64,000 bases of DNA from FEN-1219 sp964503125 (GTDB lineage Bacteria; Pseudomonadota; Gammaproteobacteria; Steroidobacterales; Rariloculaceae): the NCBI GenBank assembly GCA_964503125.1, contig CAZCZE010000039.1, forward strand, positions 1 through 64,000, in the 5' to 3' direction. Positions 18,032 through 25,310 of this stretch are shown piece by piece. The notes under the pieces were generated by a model. The model was not told the DNA's origin. It was given only the letters and a program-made list of their open reading frames with translations, and did not search any database. Each line of letters begins with the position of its first letter. Position 1 is the first letter of the stretch. A program made the position numbers and the translations under genes.

Positions 18032-18886
18032 ATGGACTTCGTTTACTTTCTCGGCCGGTTCCACGTTCTCGTTCTGCACTTGCCGATCGGCATGATCGTG
18101 GCCCTGTTCGTGCTCGAAGCCTTAAGTCGCAAGGAAAAGTACCGCTACCTCGAAGCTGCCTCGCCGTTCCTGTGGGGCGCGACGGCGTTGTCGTCCCTCG
18201 TGACCGTGCTCCTCGGGTTCATGCATTTCGCCGAAGGCGCGTTCACGGGGCCGTCGGCCGAGCAGCATCGCCTGTTCGGCACGGTCGTCGCCGTGCTCGC
18301 CACGGGCGTGGCGCTGCTGCGCGTCAGCAACTTCGCGCTGAGCTACAAGCCGTTGTTCATGCCCGCGTCGCTCGTATTGTTGCTGCTCGTGTCGATCACG
18401 GGGCACTACGGCGGCAACCTCACGCACGGCTCGACCTATCTCTTCGAGTACGCGCCGCAACCGCTGCGTTCGTTGATCGGTCTCGAGCCGCGCCGCACGA
18501 TCACGAGCGTAGCGACCGCCGATCCGTTCGCCGACGTCGTCGGGCCCATGCTCGTCGAGCGCTGCGCGAGCTGTCACAACGAGGACAAGCAGGAAGCCGA
18601 GCTCGTCCTGACGACTTATGCGGGCGTGATGCGCGGCGGCGAGAGCGGCCGCGTCGTCGTCGCCGGCAACACGGAACTGAGCGAGCTGCTGCGGCGGATC
18701 TCGCTGCTCGGCGACGACGAGGAGTTCATGCCGGCCGATGGCAAGACGCCGCTCACGGCGCAGCAGGTCGAGATCATTCGCTGGTGGATCGCGGCTGGCG
18801 CGCCGAACGGCGGCGCCGTCGGCGCCCATGACGTGCCGGCAGAGGTCCGCGAGCTGATGACGGATGAGCTCGGCGTGAGCTTCTGA
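18032..18886 (+). CDS. Membrane protein with DUF2231-like part and C-terminal haem c domain
   Basis: A 284-residue inner-membrane protein. Residues 1-~130 contain four hydrophobic helices beginning FLGRFHVLVLHLPIGMIV, the pattern of DUF2231/planctomycete-type membrane domains where a conserved His sits at the membrane face. After a linker, GPMLVERCASCHNEDKQ carries a c-type haem motif (CASCH), followed by LTTYAGVMRGGESGRVVVAG and a Met-containing EEFMPADGKTPL that could supply the axial ligand, as in the PSCyt1 cytochrome domain. The haem domain should lie in the periplasm. A GTG at 18023 is an alternative start. It converges on the DUF3300 gene with 8 bp between stops. It probably passes electrons between the membrane and soluble carriers. 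Confidence 0.8.
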   Translation: MDFVYFLGRFHVLVLHLPIGMIVALFVLEALSRKEKYRYLEAASPFLWGATALSSLVTVLLGFMHFAEGAFTGPSAEQHRLFGTVVAVLATGVALLRVSNFALSYKPLFMPASLVLLLLVSITGHYGGNLTHGSTYLFEYAPQPLRSLIGLEPRRTITSVATADPFADVVGPMLVERCASCHNEDKQEAELVLTTYAGVMRGGESGRVVVAGNTELSELLRRISLLGDDEEFMPADGKTPLTAQQVEIIRWWIAAGAPNGGAVGAHDVPAEVRELMTDELGVSF

Positions 18887-18894
18887 CGCTTCGG

Positions 18895-20424
18895 TTAGCG
18901 CCGCGCCGGGTGCGAGCGCTCGCCGCCGCCGCCGCGATAGCTGCCGCCGCCCGAGTCACCGCCACGCGAGTTGCCGCCCCCGGAGTCGCCGCCGCGGTAG
19001 CTGCCGCCGCCGTCGTTGCTCCGCGGTGGTGCCGCGGAAGCACCACGTGTCGGTGCGCGGCTCACAAGCGCCTCGGTGCGCGGCGCTGCAGCTCGCGGTG
19101 GCTCGACGCTGCGCGACGATTCGCGCGACGTCGTCGGCGGGCTACCGAGCCCGCGCGGCTCGCGACTGGCTTGTGGCACCGTCCGGGGCTCGCGCGCCTG
19201 CGACATGCCGCCGCCGCTGCGATAGCTACGCTCGCCTGTGACGACCGTGCTTCCGCTCGAGTTGCCGCGGTCGGGGTTCGTTTCCCGGGCCTGCGCCATG
19301 CCGCCGCCGCTCTGCGGGCGACTCGCCGCCGCTTCCTGGCGCGCGCGCTGCGTGGTCTCGGTGCTGCGATTGCGATAGGTGGAGCCGCCGGTGCTCTCGC
19401 TCGCGCGCGCTCGCTCGGTCGTCGCGCGCGGCGCGGTGAGCGCCTGGCCTTCGGTGCTGCGGCTACGATAGGTCGAGCCCACCGTGCTGCGTGTTTGCCG
19501 CGGCGGCTCGTCGGCCGTGTAGACGCGGCCTTCGTAGCCGCGCACGACGGGCCGGCCGCCATAGCGATGGCGCGGCTGCCACACGTAACCGCGGCCGATG
19601 TCGACGTTGACGTAGACGTTACGCACGTACCACGGGTCGTAATACCGCCGGCCGTAGTAGGGGTGACTGAAGTAGCCGTAGTCGTAGACGTGCAGGAAGT
19701 GGGTGTGCCAGCCGATCGAGAACCAGCTGCGCACGCCCCAAAAGAAACCCGTGTCGAACACGTACGACGCGGGGTACGGGTAGTAGTACACGGGGTAGCG
19801 CCGCGGGTAGTAGTGATACACGGGGACCGGCTGATAGACGACGACGTACTCGGGCTCGTAGTACGGGACGTAGATGACCTCGGGGTCGGCCGGCTCGATT
19901 GCGATGGTCCGGTCGGCGCGCGTCACGGTTTGCCGGTCGTCGCTGCGCAGGTTGCCGGCGTCGTAAGCGCGGTCGCGGAATCTCTGGATCGCGTCGAGCA
20001 CGTCGGCGCGCTGGTTGAGCACGGCCGCGCCGACGTCGTACATCCAGTCGAGGTCGTCGTTCAAGAGCTCGATGACTTCGGGGTAATTGAGCAGCGCGAC
20101 GACGGAGTCGTCCCAGTCCTCGTCGGGATCGAGACCCGAGTCGCGCTCGCGGTCGTCGAGGAACCGGGCCGCAGCGACGACTTGCAGCGGATACGTCGAT
20201 GCGGGCAGCACGATCGCGACGAGGTCGTCGGGGTAGAGCGCGATCGGCCCCACGAGCTCGTCGAGCTCCGCGGCCGAGGCGAGCGTGATCGCGGGTGCGT
20301 CTTGCGCCGCAGCCGGCCGCAGTGTCGCAACGGCCGCAGCGAGCATCAGCACACCGAGTGCAAGCCCGACGCGGGCCCAGGCGGCATTGGCGGCGCGGGC
20401 GGTGATACGAGCAGTCGTCTTCAT
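18895..20424 (-). CDS. DUF3300 exported protein with low-complexity C-terminus
   Basis: A 509-residue secreted protein. The signal peptide VLMLAAAVATLRPAAAQ ends near residue 41. Residues ~50-300 match the DUF3300 pattern: LDELVGPIALYPDDLVAIVL, ASTYPLQVVAAARFLDD, PEVIELLNDDLDWMYDVGAA and IYVPYYEPEYVVVYQPVPVY. A Tyr/Trp/His-rich section follows (HPYYGRRYYDPWYVRNVYV). From ~residue 300 the protein is disordered, made of imperfect repeats such as STYRSRSTE and STYRNRSTE, SGGGMAQARE and SGGGMSQARE, ending in GGGSYRGG units. DUF3300 proteins are of unknown function, probably in the envelope. The gene shares no operon with its neighbours. Confidence 0.88.
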   Translation of the reverse strand: MKTTARITARAANAAWARVGLALGVLMLAAAVATLRPAAAQDAPAITLASAAELDELVGPIALYPDDLVAIVLPASTYPLQVVAAARFLDDRERDSGLDPDEDWDDSVVALLNYPEVIELLNDDLDWMYDVGAAVLNQRADVLDAIQRFRDRAYDAGNLRSDDRQTVTRADRTIAIEPADPEVIYVPYYEPEYVVVYQPVPVYHYYPRRYPVYYYPYPASYVFDTGFFWGVRSWFSIGWHTHFLHVYDYGYFSHPYYGRRYYDPWYVRNVYVNVDIGRGYVWQPRHRYGGRPVVRGYEGRVYTADEPPRQTRSTVGSTYRSRSTEGQALTAPRATTERARASESTGGSTYRNRSTETTQRARQEAAASRPQSGGGMAQARETNPDRGNSSGSTVVTGERSYRSGGGMSQAREPRTVPQASREPRGLGSPPTTSRESSRSVEPPRAAAPRTEALVSRAPTRGASAAPPRSNDGGGSYRGGDSGGGNSRGGDSGGGSYRGGGGERSHPARR

Positions 20425-20539
20425 GACAGGCCTCCGGTCGGCGGGTGCGCGGACGCTCTGCGCCCCAGCCTGGCAGTCAGACTACGCGCCGCGAGCTGAA
20501 CCCTGCCTTAACGGCCCGCGGAGCGAGGCCGGCAGCGGC

Positions 20540-21631
20540 TTACCAGCCTGCGAGAACCCCACCGTCGAACCAGTCCCAGAGCAGATAGAAAACCAGCTCC
20601 GTGGGGCGGCTGCTCCGATCCGTAATCGGTTGCCGAATTCCAATGGCAGCGAGGACATGCTGCCGTTTGTTCAACGAAACTTGGAGCTGCGGCGCGAGGT
20701 CCCACTGGGTGGTCGCGCCGCCGCCGAGCTCGCGCGCCGCGAGCACCTCGATCATCGGCGTGAAGGCACGGCCGAACGGCGCGTCGGCCGTCCAGGTGCG
20801 CCCGTAGGCCGCGCGCACCACGAGCTCGTCCTCGAACGCCGAGTCGTTCGGGAGCTCGACGATGCCCTGGAACTGCACGAACGAGTCGCGCGGCAGGATC
20901 TTGGCGTAGAGCACGAACGACTCGAGCACCGTGGTGCCCTTGCCGAAGCCATTGGTCTCGTCGCCCGTCGGTAGCACGAGCTCGCCGCCGATCGAAAGAA
21001 TCGACCCGCGCTCGAGGCTGTGGCGCAGCGTGTGCTTCACGCCGAGGCCGAGGTCGCCCGCGCCGCTCTTCCAGCCCGTGGAGCCCCCGAGGTCCGCGCG
21101 CGTGACCGGCAGCTTGAGCTCGATCTGATTCAAGGGGCCGAAACGCTGCTCCCAGACGAACTCGTGCCTGATGGAGTCGAGGCCTTCGCCGACGAGCGTG
21201 GTCGTAATGACGGCTTCGTCCTCGGGGTAGGCCTTCTCGGTGAACAGCGCCCGCGGCAAGTTGAGCTCGCCGCGCGGCCAGCGCGCGTCCGTGCAGAACG
21301 AGCGGATGTGGGCGAGCGCGGCCGTGAGCTCCTCGGGTCGCAGCGCTTCGCCGAACGCCGGCATGAGCCGGTCGAAACCGCGAATCGGCCCGCCGCGGTG
21401 TGCGATGGCGTACCAATCGCTGTCCGGCTCGCGCACCGCGAAGTCGCAATCCGCGAAATCGGGCAACGGCAGCTCGAACCCGAGCTGGCTCGCGCTGCCG
21501 CCGCGGCCGTCGGCGCCGTGGCACGCGGCGCACGCCGACGAGTAGACGGCTCGCGGCTCCGGTGTTTGGGCCCAGGCTGCGCTCGAGAGCAGGGCCAGCG
21601 AGGCGAGTGAGCGGGCACGAGACGACGACAA
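20540..21631 (-). CDS. Cytochrome c fused to a predicted outer-membrane beta-barrel
   Basis: A ~363-residue exported protein. A signal peptide (ARSLASLALLSSAAWAQ) is followed by a monohaem class I cytochrome c domain with YSSACAACHGADGRGG and a likely Met axial ligand in RLMPAFGEALRPEEL. From about residue 125 the sequence becomes amphipathic beta strands with alternating polar residues (SIRHEFVWEQRFGPLNQIEL, GDLGLGVKHTLRHSLERG, SILSIGGELVLPTGDE), ending in an aromatic-rich strand (ELVFYLLWDWFDGGVLAGW). This looks like an outer-membrane barrel of the MetA-like type. I placed the start at a TTG (21631) preceded by AGAGGAAGG; a TTG at 21664 is the upstream alternative. It is divergent from the pentahaem cytochrome gene, suggesting joint electron transfer across the outer membrane. 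Confidence 0.75.
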   Translation of the reverse strand: MSSSRARSLASLALLSSAAWAQTPEPRAVYSSACAACHGADGRGGSASQLGFELPLPDFADCDFAVREPDSDWYAIAHRGGPIRGFDRLMPAFGEALRPEELTAALAHIRSFCTDARWPRGELNLPRALFTEKAYPEDEAVITTTLVGEGLDSIRHEFVWEQRFGPLNQIELKLPVTRADLGGSTGWKSGAGDLGLGVKHTLRHSLERGSILSIGGELVLPTGDETNGFGKGTTVLESFVLYAKILPRDSFVQFQGIVELPNDSAFEDELVVRAAYGRTWTADAPFGRAFTPMIEVLAARELGGGATTQWDLAPQLQVSLNKRQHVLAAIGIRQPITDRSSRPTELVFYLLWDWFDGGVLAGW

Positions 21632-21656
21632 ACGACACCTTCCTCTGCTCGAGGCG

Positions 21657-21684
21657 TTGTGCAACCGACGCGCCGCAGTATAGT
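21657..21684 (+). promoter_or_regulatory. Candidate sigma70 promoter for the pentahaem cytochrome
   Basis: TTGTGC (21657-21662) and TATAGT (21679-21684) are separated by 16 bases and lie 33 bases upstream of the ATG at 21718. The leader includes an AT-richer AAAAAGCTTTTCTAATC stretch without a strong Shine-Dalgarno sequence. Confidence 0.45.
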
Positions 21685-21717
21685 GACGCCTAGGCGGCCG
21701 AAAAAGCTTTTCTAATC

Positions 21718-23325
21718 ATGTGGTTGCGAATCGTTAGCATTTGCGTTGCAGCGCTTACGTGGGCGGCTCCGGGGCGGGGCGCCGAGCCGCCGCCGGCCCC
21801 GAGCCGGTTCGTGACGGCCGCGCAGTGCATCGCCTGTCACGTGCAGCTCACGGCGCCTTCGGGCGAGGACATCTCGATCGGCTTCGACTGGCGGGCGACG
21901 ATGATGGCGAACTCGGCGCGCGATCCGTATTGGCACGCGGCGGTGCGCCGCGAGGTGCTCGACCATCCGGCGGCGCAAGCGGCCATCGAGGACAAGTGCT
22001 CGACGTGTCACATGCCGATGGCGCGCACCGACGCGGCTGCGGCCGGCGGACGCGGCGAGGTGTTCGCGAGCTTGCTGCCCACGGCGCCGCAGCACACGCT
22101 CGCGGCCGACGGCGTGTCGTGCACCGTGTGCCACCAGATCGCTGCCGAGAATCTCGGCGAGCACGCGAGCTTCGACGGCGGGTTCGTCATCGCGTCCGGC
22201 GGCGACGGACCCGTCGCGTTCGGTCCCCACGAGGTCGATGCGGGCCGGCAGGCCGTGATGCGCTCGGCGGCGAGCTTCACGCCGAGCGTCGGCGCGCACA
22301 TCCAGCAGTCCGAGCTCTGCGCCACCTGTCACACGCTCTACACCTCGGCCCTCGACGATGCGGGACAAGCGATCGGGACGCTGCCCGAGCAAGTGCCCTA
22401 TCAGGAGTGGCTCCACAGCGAGTACCGCGACACGAGGAGCTGCCAGAGCTGCCACATGCCCGAAGTCGCGGCGGAGACGCCGATCACCTCGGTGTTGGCC
22501 CAGCCGCGCCCGCGCGTTTCGGAGCACACGTTCCTCGGCGGCAATGCGTTCATGCTCGGGATTCTCAACACGCATCGCGGTGAGCTCGGTGTCACGGCGC
22601 TACCACAGGAGCTCGAAGCGGCGATCGAGGCGACCAAGCGCTATCTCGGTTCGCAAGCGGCGACGCTGACGATCGCCGCGGCGCAACGCGCGGGCACGCG
22701 CCTGGATTTCGAGCTCGCAATCGCGAGCACGACGGGCCACAAGCTGCCGACGGCGTACCCATCGCGGCGCGCCTGGCTCCATGTCGTCATCACGGACGCC
22801 GACGGCGCAGTGGTGTTCGAGTCCGGCGCGCCGCAGCGAGACGGCAGCATCGCCGGCAACGACAACGACGCCGACGGCGCGCGCTTCGAGCCGCACTATG
22901 ACCTTCTCACGAGCGCCGACCAGGTGCAGATCTACGAAGCGATCATGGTCGACCAGAGTGGGGCCGTGACGACGGGGCTGCTGCGCGGTGTGCGCTACGT
23001 CAAGGACAATCGGCTGCTGCCGCGCGGCTTCGACAAGGCCACGGCCGAGCCCGACGTCGCAGTCCACGGCGAGGCTGCCGCCGATGCGAGCTTCACGGCC
23101 GGCGCCGACCGCGTGCGCTTTCGCGTCGAGCTCGGGGCCCGCGGGCGCGGCCCGCTGACGGTGTCGGCCGAGCTCCTCTATCAGTCGATCGGCTATCGTT
23201 GGGCGGAGAACTTACGCGACTACGACGCGGCCGAAACGCGGCGGTTCACGAGCTACTATGCCGCCGCTGCGGCCGATTCGGCGCTCCCGCTCGCGCGGGC
23301 GGTGGCGGTCGTCGCCGCGCGTTGA
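21718..23325 (+). CDS. Pentahaem c-type cytochrome
   Basis: A 535-residue exported electron carrier. A signal peptide (LRIVSICVAALTWAAPGRGA) is followed by five haem-binding motifs: CIACH at 37-41, CSTCH at 94-98, CTVCH at 135-139, CATCH at 201-205 and CQSCH at 242-246. Further His residues between them could be distal ligands. The C-terminal half (~residues 290-535) has no haem motif and looks like beta-sandwich (LDFELAIASTTGHKLPTAYP, AWLHVVITDADGAVVFESGA), perhaps a binding domain. Multihaem proteins of this kind act in periplasmic or extracellular redox chains, or as oxidases/reductases. It is divergent from the cytochrome-barrel fusion with an 86-bp gap between starts. The exact substrate is unknown. 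Confidence 0.88.
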   Translation: MWLRIVSICVAALTWAAPGRGAEPPPAPSRFVTAAQCIACHVQLTAPSGEDISIGFDWRATMMANSARDPYWHAAVRREVLDHPAAQAAIEDKCSTCHMPMARTDAAAAGGRGEVFASLLPTAPQHTLAADGVSCTVCHQIAAENLGEHASFDGGFVIASGGDGPVAFGPHEVDAGRQAVMRSAASFTPSVGAHIQQSELCATCHTLYTSALDDAGQAIGTLPEQVPYQEWLHSEYRDTRSCQSCHMPEVAAETPITSVLAQPRPRVSEHTFLGGNAFMLGILNTHRGELGVTALPQELEAAIEATKRYLGSQAATLTIAAAQRAGTRLDFELAIASTTGHKLPTAYPSRRAWLHVVITDADGAVVFESGAPQRDGSIAGNDNDADGARFEPHYDLLTSADQVQIYEAIMVDQSGAVTTGLLRGVRYVKDNRLLPRGFDKATAEPDVAVHGEAAADASFTAGADRVRFRVELGARGRGPLTVSAELLYQSIGYRWAENLRDYDAAETRRFTSYYAAAAADSALPLARAVAVVAAR

Positions 23326-23326
23326 G

Positions 23327-23803
23327 CTATTCCTTCGTGCCGTAGTCCCAGTGCTCGACGATCTTGCCGCCGGCCACGCGGAACAGGTCGAACCACGTCG
23401 TCGTGTAGGTCTGGCCTTCGTTCTCGAGGTCAAGCAGCTCGCGGCGGAACGCGAGCATCACGAGGTCGCGCTCGGCGACGATGCTCACGAGATCGTCGAT
23501 GAGCGGCTTCACGGGCTCGCGCGGAAACTGACCGAAGAATTCCACGAAGGCCGCCCGGCCCGTCGCGACGTTCGGGTTGTGCTGAATGTAGTCCTCGGCG
23601 AGGAACTCGGCCGCACGCTCGACGTGACGCGCTTGCAGAACCGTGCGCCAGAAATCGAACACGAGCTTCTTGTTGGCCGCGAGTCCGGGATCGGGGCTCT
23701 CGAGGAGCGTCAGCGGATTCGCGTGCGGCTCGACGGGCACCTGTGCGCCGGCCGGCGCTGCGCCAAGGATCGCGCTTAAGACAACGGCCAATAACGTTCG
23801 CAT
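23327..23803 (-). CDS. Secreted SnoaL/NTF2-like protein
   Basis: A 158-residue protein with a signal peptide (LLAVVLSAILGAAPAGAQ) and a SnoaL-like cone fold: KKLVFDFWRTVLQARHVERA, AAEFLAEDYIQHNPNVATGR and the terminal GGKIVEHWDYG, which is the family's closing strand. SnoaL-like proteins include polyketide cyclases and aldol-type isomerases, but most secreted members have no assigned reaction. The HNP and downstream Asp/His positions typical of the pocket are present. Its stop is 1 bp from the stop of the convergent pentahaem gene. A fragment of a second SnoaL-like gene exists at 46653-46742. Confidence 0.85.
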   Translation of the reverse strand: MRTLLAVVLSAILGAAPAGAQVPVEPHANPLTLLESPDPGLAANKKLVFDFWRTVLQARHVERAAEFLAEDYIQHNPNVATGRAAFVEFFGQFPREPVKPLIDDLVSIVAERDLVMLAFRRELLDLENEGQTYTTTWFDLFRVAGGKIVEHWDYGTKE

Positions 23804-23939
23804 CGCAACACCTGAGCGGGGTCGGCCGGGACTATAGCACTCGACACCCCGCGGCCTTCGGGGCTAGAGTCCTGGGCGCGGCCACGGTCGCAAGCCCGCG
23901 TTCGTGGGCCTGGGCCACAACCGATTCGAGGAGCGTGCA

Positions 23940-24332
23940 ATGAAAGACACTTGGATTCGCATCGCCGTGGGCAGCCTGGCGCTCGTCGCGTTACCGGCCG
24001 CGGCCCACCACTCGTTCGCGGCGCAGTACGACGCGAACAAGCCCGTGACGCTCAAAGGCCTCGTCACGAAGGTCGAATGGATGAACCCGCACGCGCGTTT
24101 CTACATCGATGTCAAAGACGAAGCCGGCACCGTCACGAACTGGAACCTCGAGCTCGCGAGCCCGAACTATTTGAAGCGCGCTGGTTGGTCGAGCACCTCG
24201 CTCGAGGCCGGCGACGAGGTGACCGTCGAAGGCTCGCTCGCGCGCAGCGGCGCCAACATGGCGAACGCACGGCTCGTGACCTTCGCCGACGGCACGCGCG
24301 TGTTCGCACGCTCGGCGCAGGACGGCGGTTGA
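23940..24332 (+). CDS. DUF6152-family periplasmic protein
   Basis: A 130-residue exported protein. After the signal peptide (IAVGSLALVALPAAA) the mature N-terminus begins with the diagnostic HHSFAAQYDANKPVTLKGLV; then KVEWMNPHARFYIDVKDEAG and a beta-rich end (GDEVTVEGSLARSGANMANA). The two His residues at the mature N-terminus are positioned like an amino-terminal metal-binding site, which is inference. The DUF6152 family has no known function. It is 5 bp upstream of a YTDGR/GDTLV-family gene and must be co-expressed with it; the two domains are fused in the protein at 27570-28667. Confidence 0.85.
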   Translation: MKDTWIRIAVGSLALVALPAAAHHSFAAQYDANKPVTLKGLVTKVEWMNPHARFYIDVKDEAGTVTNWNLELASPNYLKRAGWSSTSLEAGDEVTVEGSLARSGANMANARLVTFADGTRVFARSAQDGG

Positions 24333-24337
24333 GCGCG

Positions 24338-25132
24338 ATGCGTCGGCATTGCGCGCTCTTGATGCTCGCGGGCGGCGTCGCGCTCGGCGCCGCGGCTCAG
24401 CAGGTTCCCGCGGCGAGCACGGCTCCGGCCGGCAGCGGCGGCTCCAACAATCCCGCGCTCATCGGTGCGGTGCCGGACGCCCCGCCGCCGAAGTTGCCCG
24501 ACGGGACGCCGGATTTCTCGGGCGTCTGGGTCGGCTCGGGTCCCATCGGCGACATCAGCACAGGTCTCTTGGCGGGCGAGGAGCTCGTGCTCTTGCCCGC
24601 TGCCGAGGCGGTCATGAAGGCGCGCATGGCCGCCGACGATCCCGAAGCGCGGTGCCTGCCCACGGGCGTGCCGCGCATCGCGCCGTACCCGTGGCGCATC
24701 GCGCAGATCCCGGCGTACGGCAAGGCCACGCACCTGTTCTTCTTGTTCGAGGGCAACATCCACAGCTTCCGGCAGATCTTCATGGACGGCCGCGAGCATC
24801 CCGACGACCTCGAGGCCACGTGGTACGGCCACTCGGTCGGCCGCTTCGAAGGCGACACGCTCGTGATCGAGACGGTGGGGTTCAACGAGCTCTTCTGGTT
24901 CGATTTCCGCGGTCATCCGCACACGGACCAAATGCGGACCGTCGAGCGCTACACGCGCACGAAGCTCGGCGAGCTCGAAGTCGTCACGACGATCGACGAT
25001 CCCGGCGCGTACGCGAAGCCGTTCACCGTGAAGTACACACACACGCTGCGGCCCGGCTGGGAGCTCATGGAATACATCTGCAACGAGAACAACCAGGACG
25101 TCGAGCACATCCGGGGGCCGGCGGGGCTCTAG
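24338..25132 (+). CDS. Secreted YTDGR/GDTLV-family protein (paralogue 3)
   Basis: A 264-residue exported protein with a signal peptide (CALLMLAGGVALGAAAQQ). Family blocks: PDGTPDFSGVWVGSGPIGDI, CLPTGVPRIAPYPWRIAQIP, FRQIFMDGREHPDDLEATWY, GHSVGRFEGDTLVIETVGFN and FDFRGHPHTDQMRTVERYTR, ending TLRPGWELMEYICNENNQD. This is the more typical form of the family, with an intact GxSxGxxxGDTLVxET segment. It follows the DUF6152 gene by 5 bp, forming a two-gene unit. No catalytic site is established. The conserved Asp-Gly-Arg, His and Glu/Asp residues could form an active or metal site, which is inference. Confidence 0.82.
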   Translation: MRRHCALLMLAGGVALGAAAQQVPAASTAPAGSGGSNNPALIGAVPDAPPPKLPDGTPDFSGVWVGSGPIGDISTGLLAGEELVLLPAAEAVMKARMAADDPEARCLPTGVPRIAPYPWRIAQIPAYGKATHLFFLFEGNIHSFRQIFMDGREHPDDLEATWYGHSVGRFEGDTLVIETVGFNELFWFDFRGHPHTDQMRTVERYTRTKLGELEVVTTIDDPGAYAKPFTVKYTHTLRPGWELMEYICNENNQDVEHIRGPAGL

Positions 25133-25172
25133 TCGGCCACGCGACGTCCGTGGCGCGTAGCATCGGTGCCGA

Positions 25173-25268
25173 TCAGCCCGGCGTTTGACCGCCGCCGCCG
25201 GGAGGCGGCCCGCCGGCCATGCCGGCCGCCGCGATGAGCGCCAAGCCCACAACCGCTCTCGTTCTCAT
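25173..25268 (-). CDS. 31-residue small exported peptide candidate
   Basis: A tiny minus-strand frame begins with ATG at 25268 after a CAGGGGA ribosome-site-like sequence and encodes 31 residues: a charged start (MRTRAVV), a hydrophobic core (GLALIAAAGMAG) and a Gly/Pro tail (GPPPGGGGQTPG). This is a signal-peptide-like layout with almost no mature part. It lies 42 bp downstream of the 25311-27416 haem lipoprotein on the same strand and so could be the last cistron of that unit. It could also be a vestige of a decayed secreted protein. Confidence 0.4.
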   Translation of the reverse strand: MRTRAVVGLALIAAAGMAGGPPPGGGGQTPG

Positions 25269-25310
25269 GTTGGCAAGTCCCCTGTTTTTGCGTTGCACAC
25301 GCCCGTCGCG

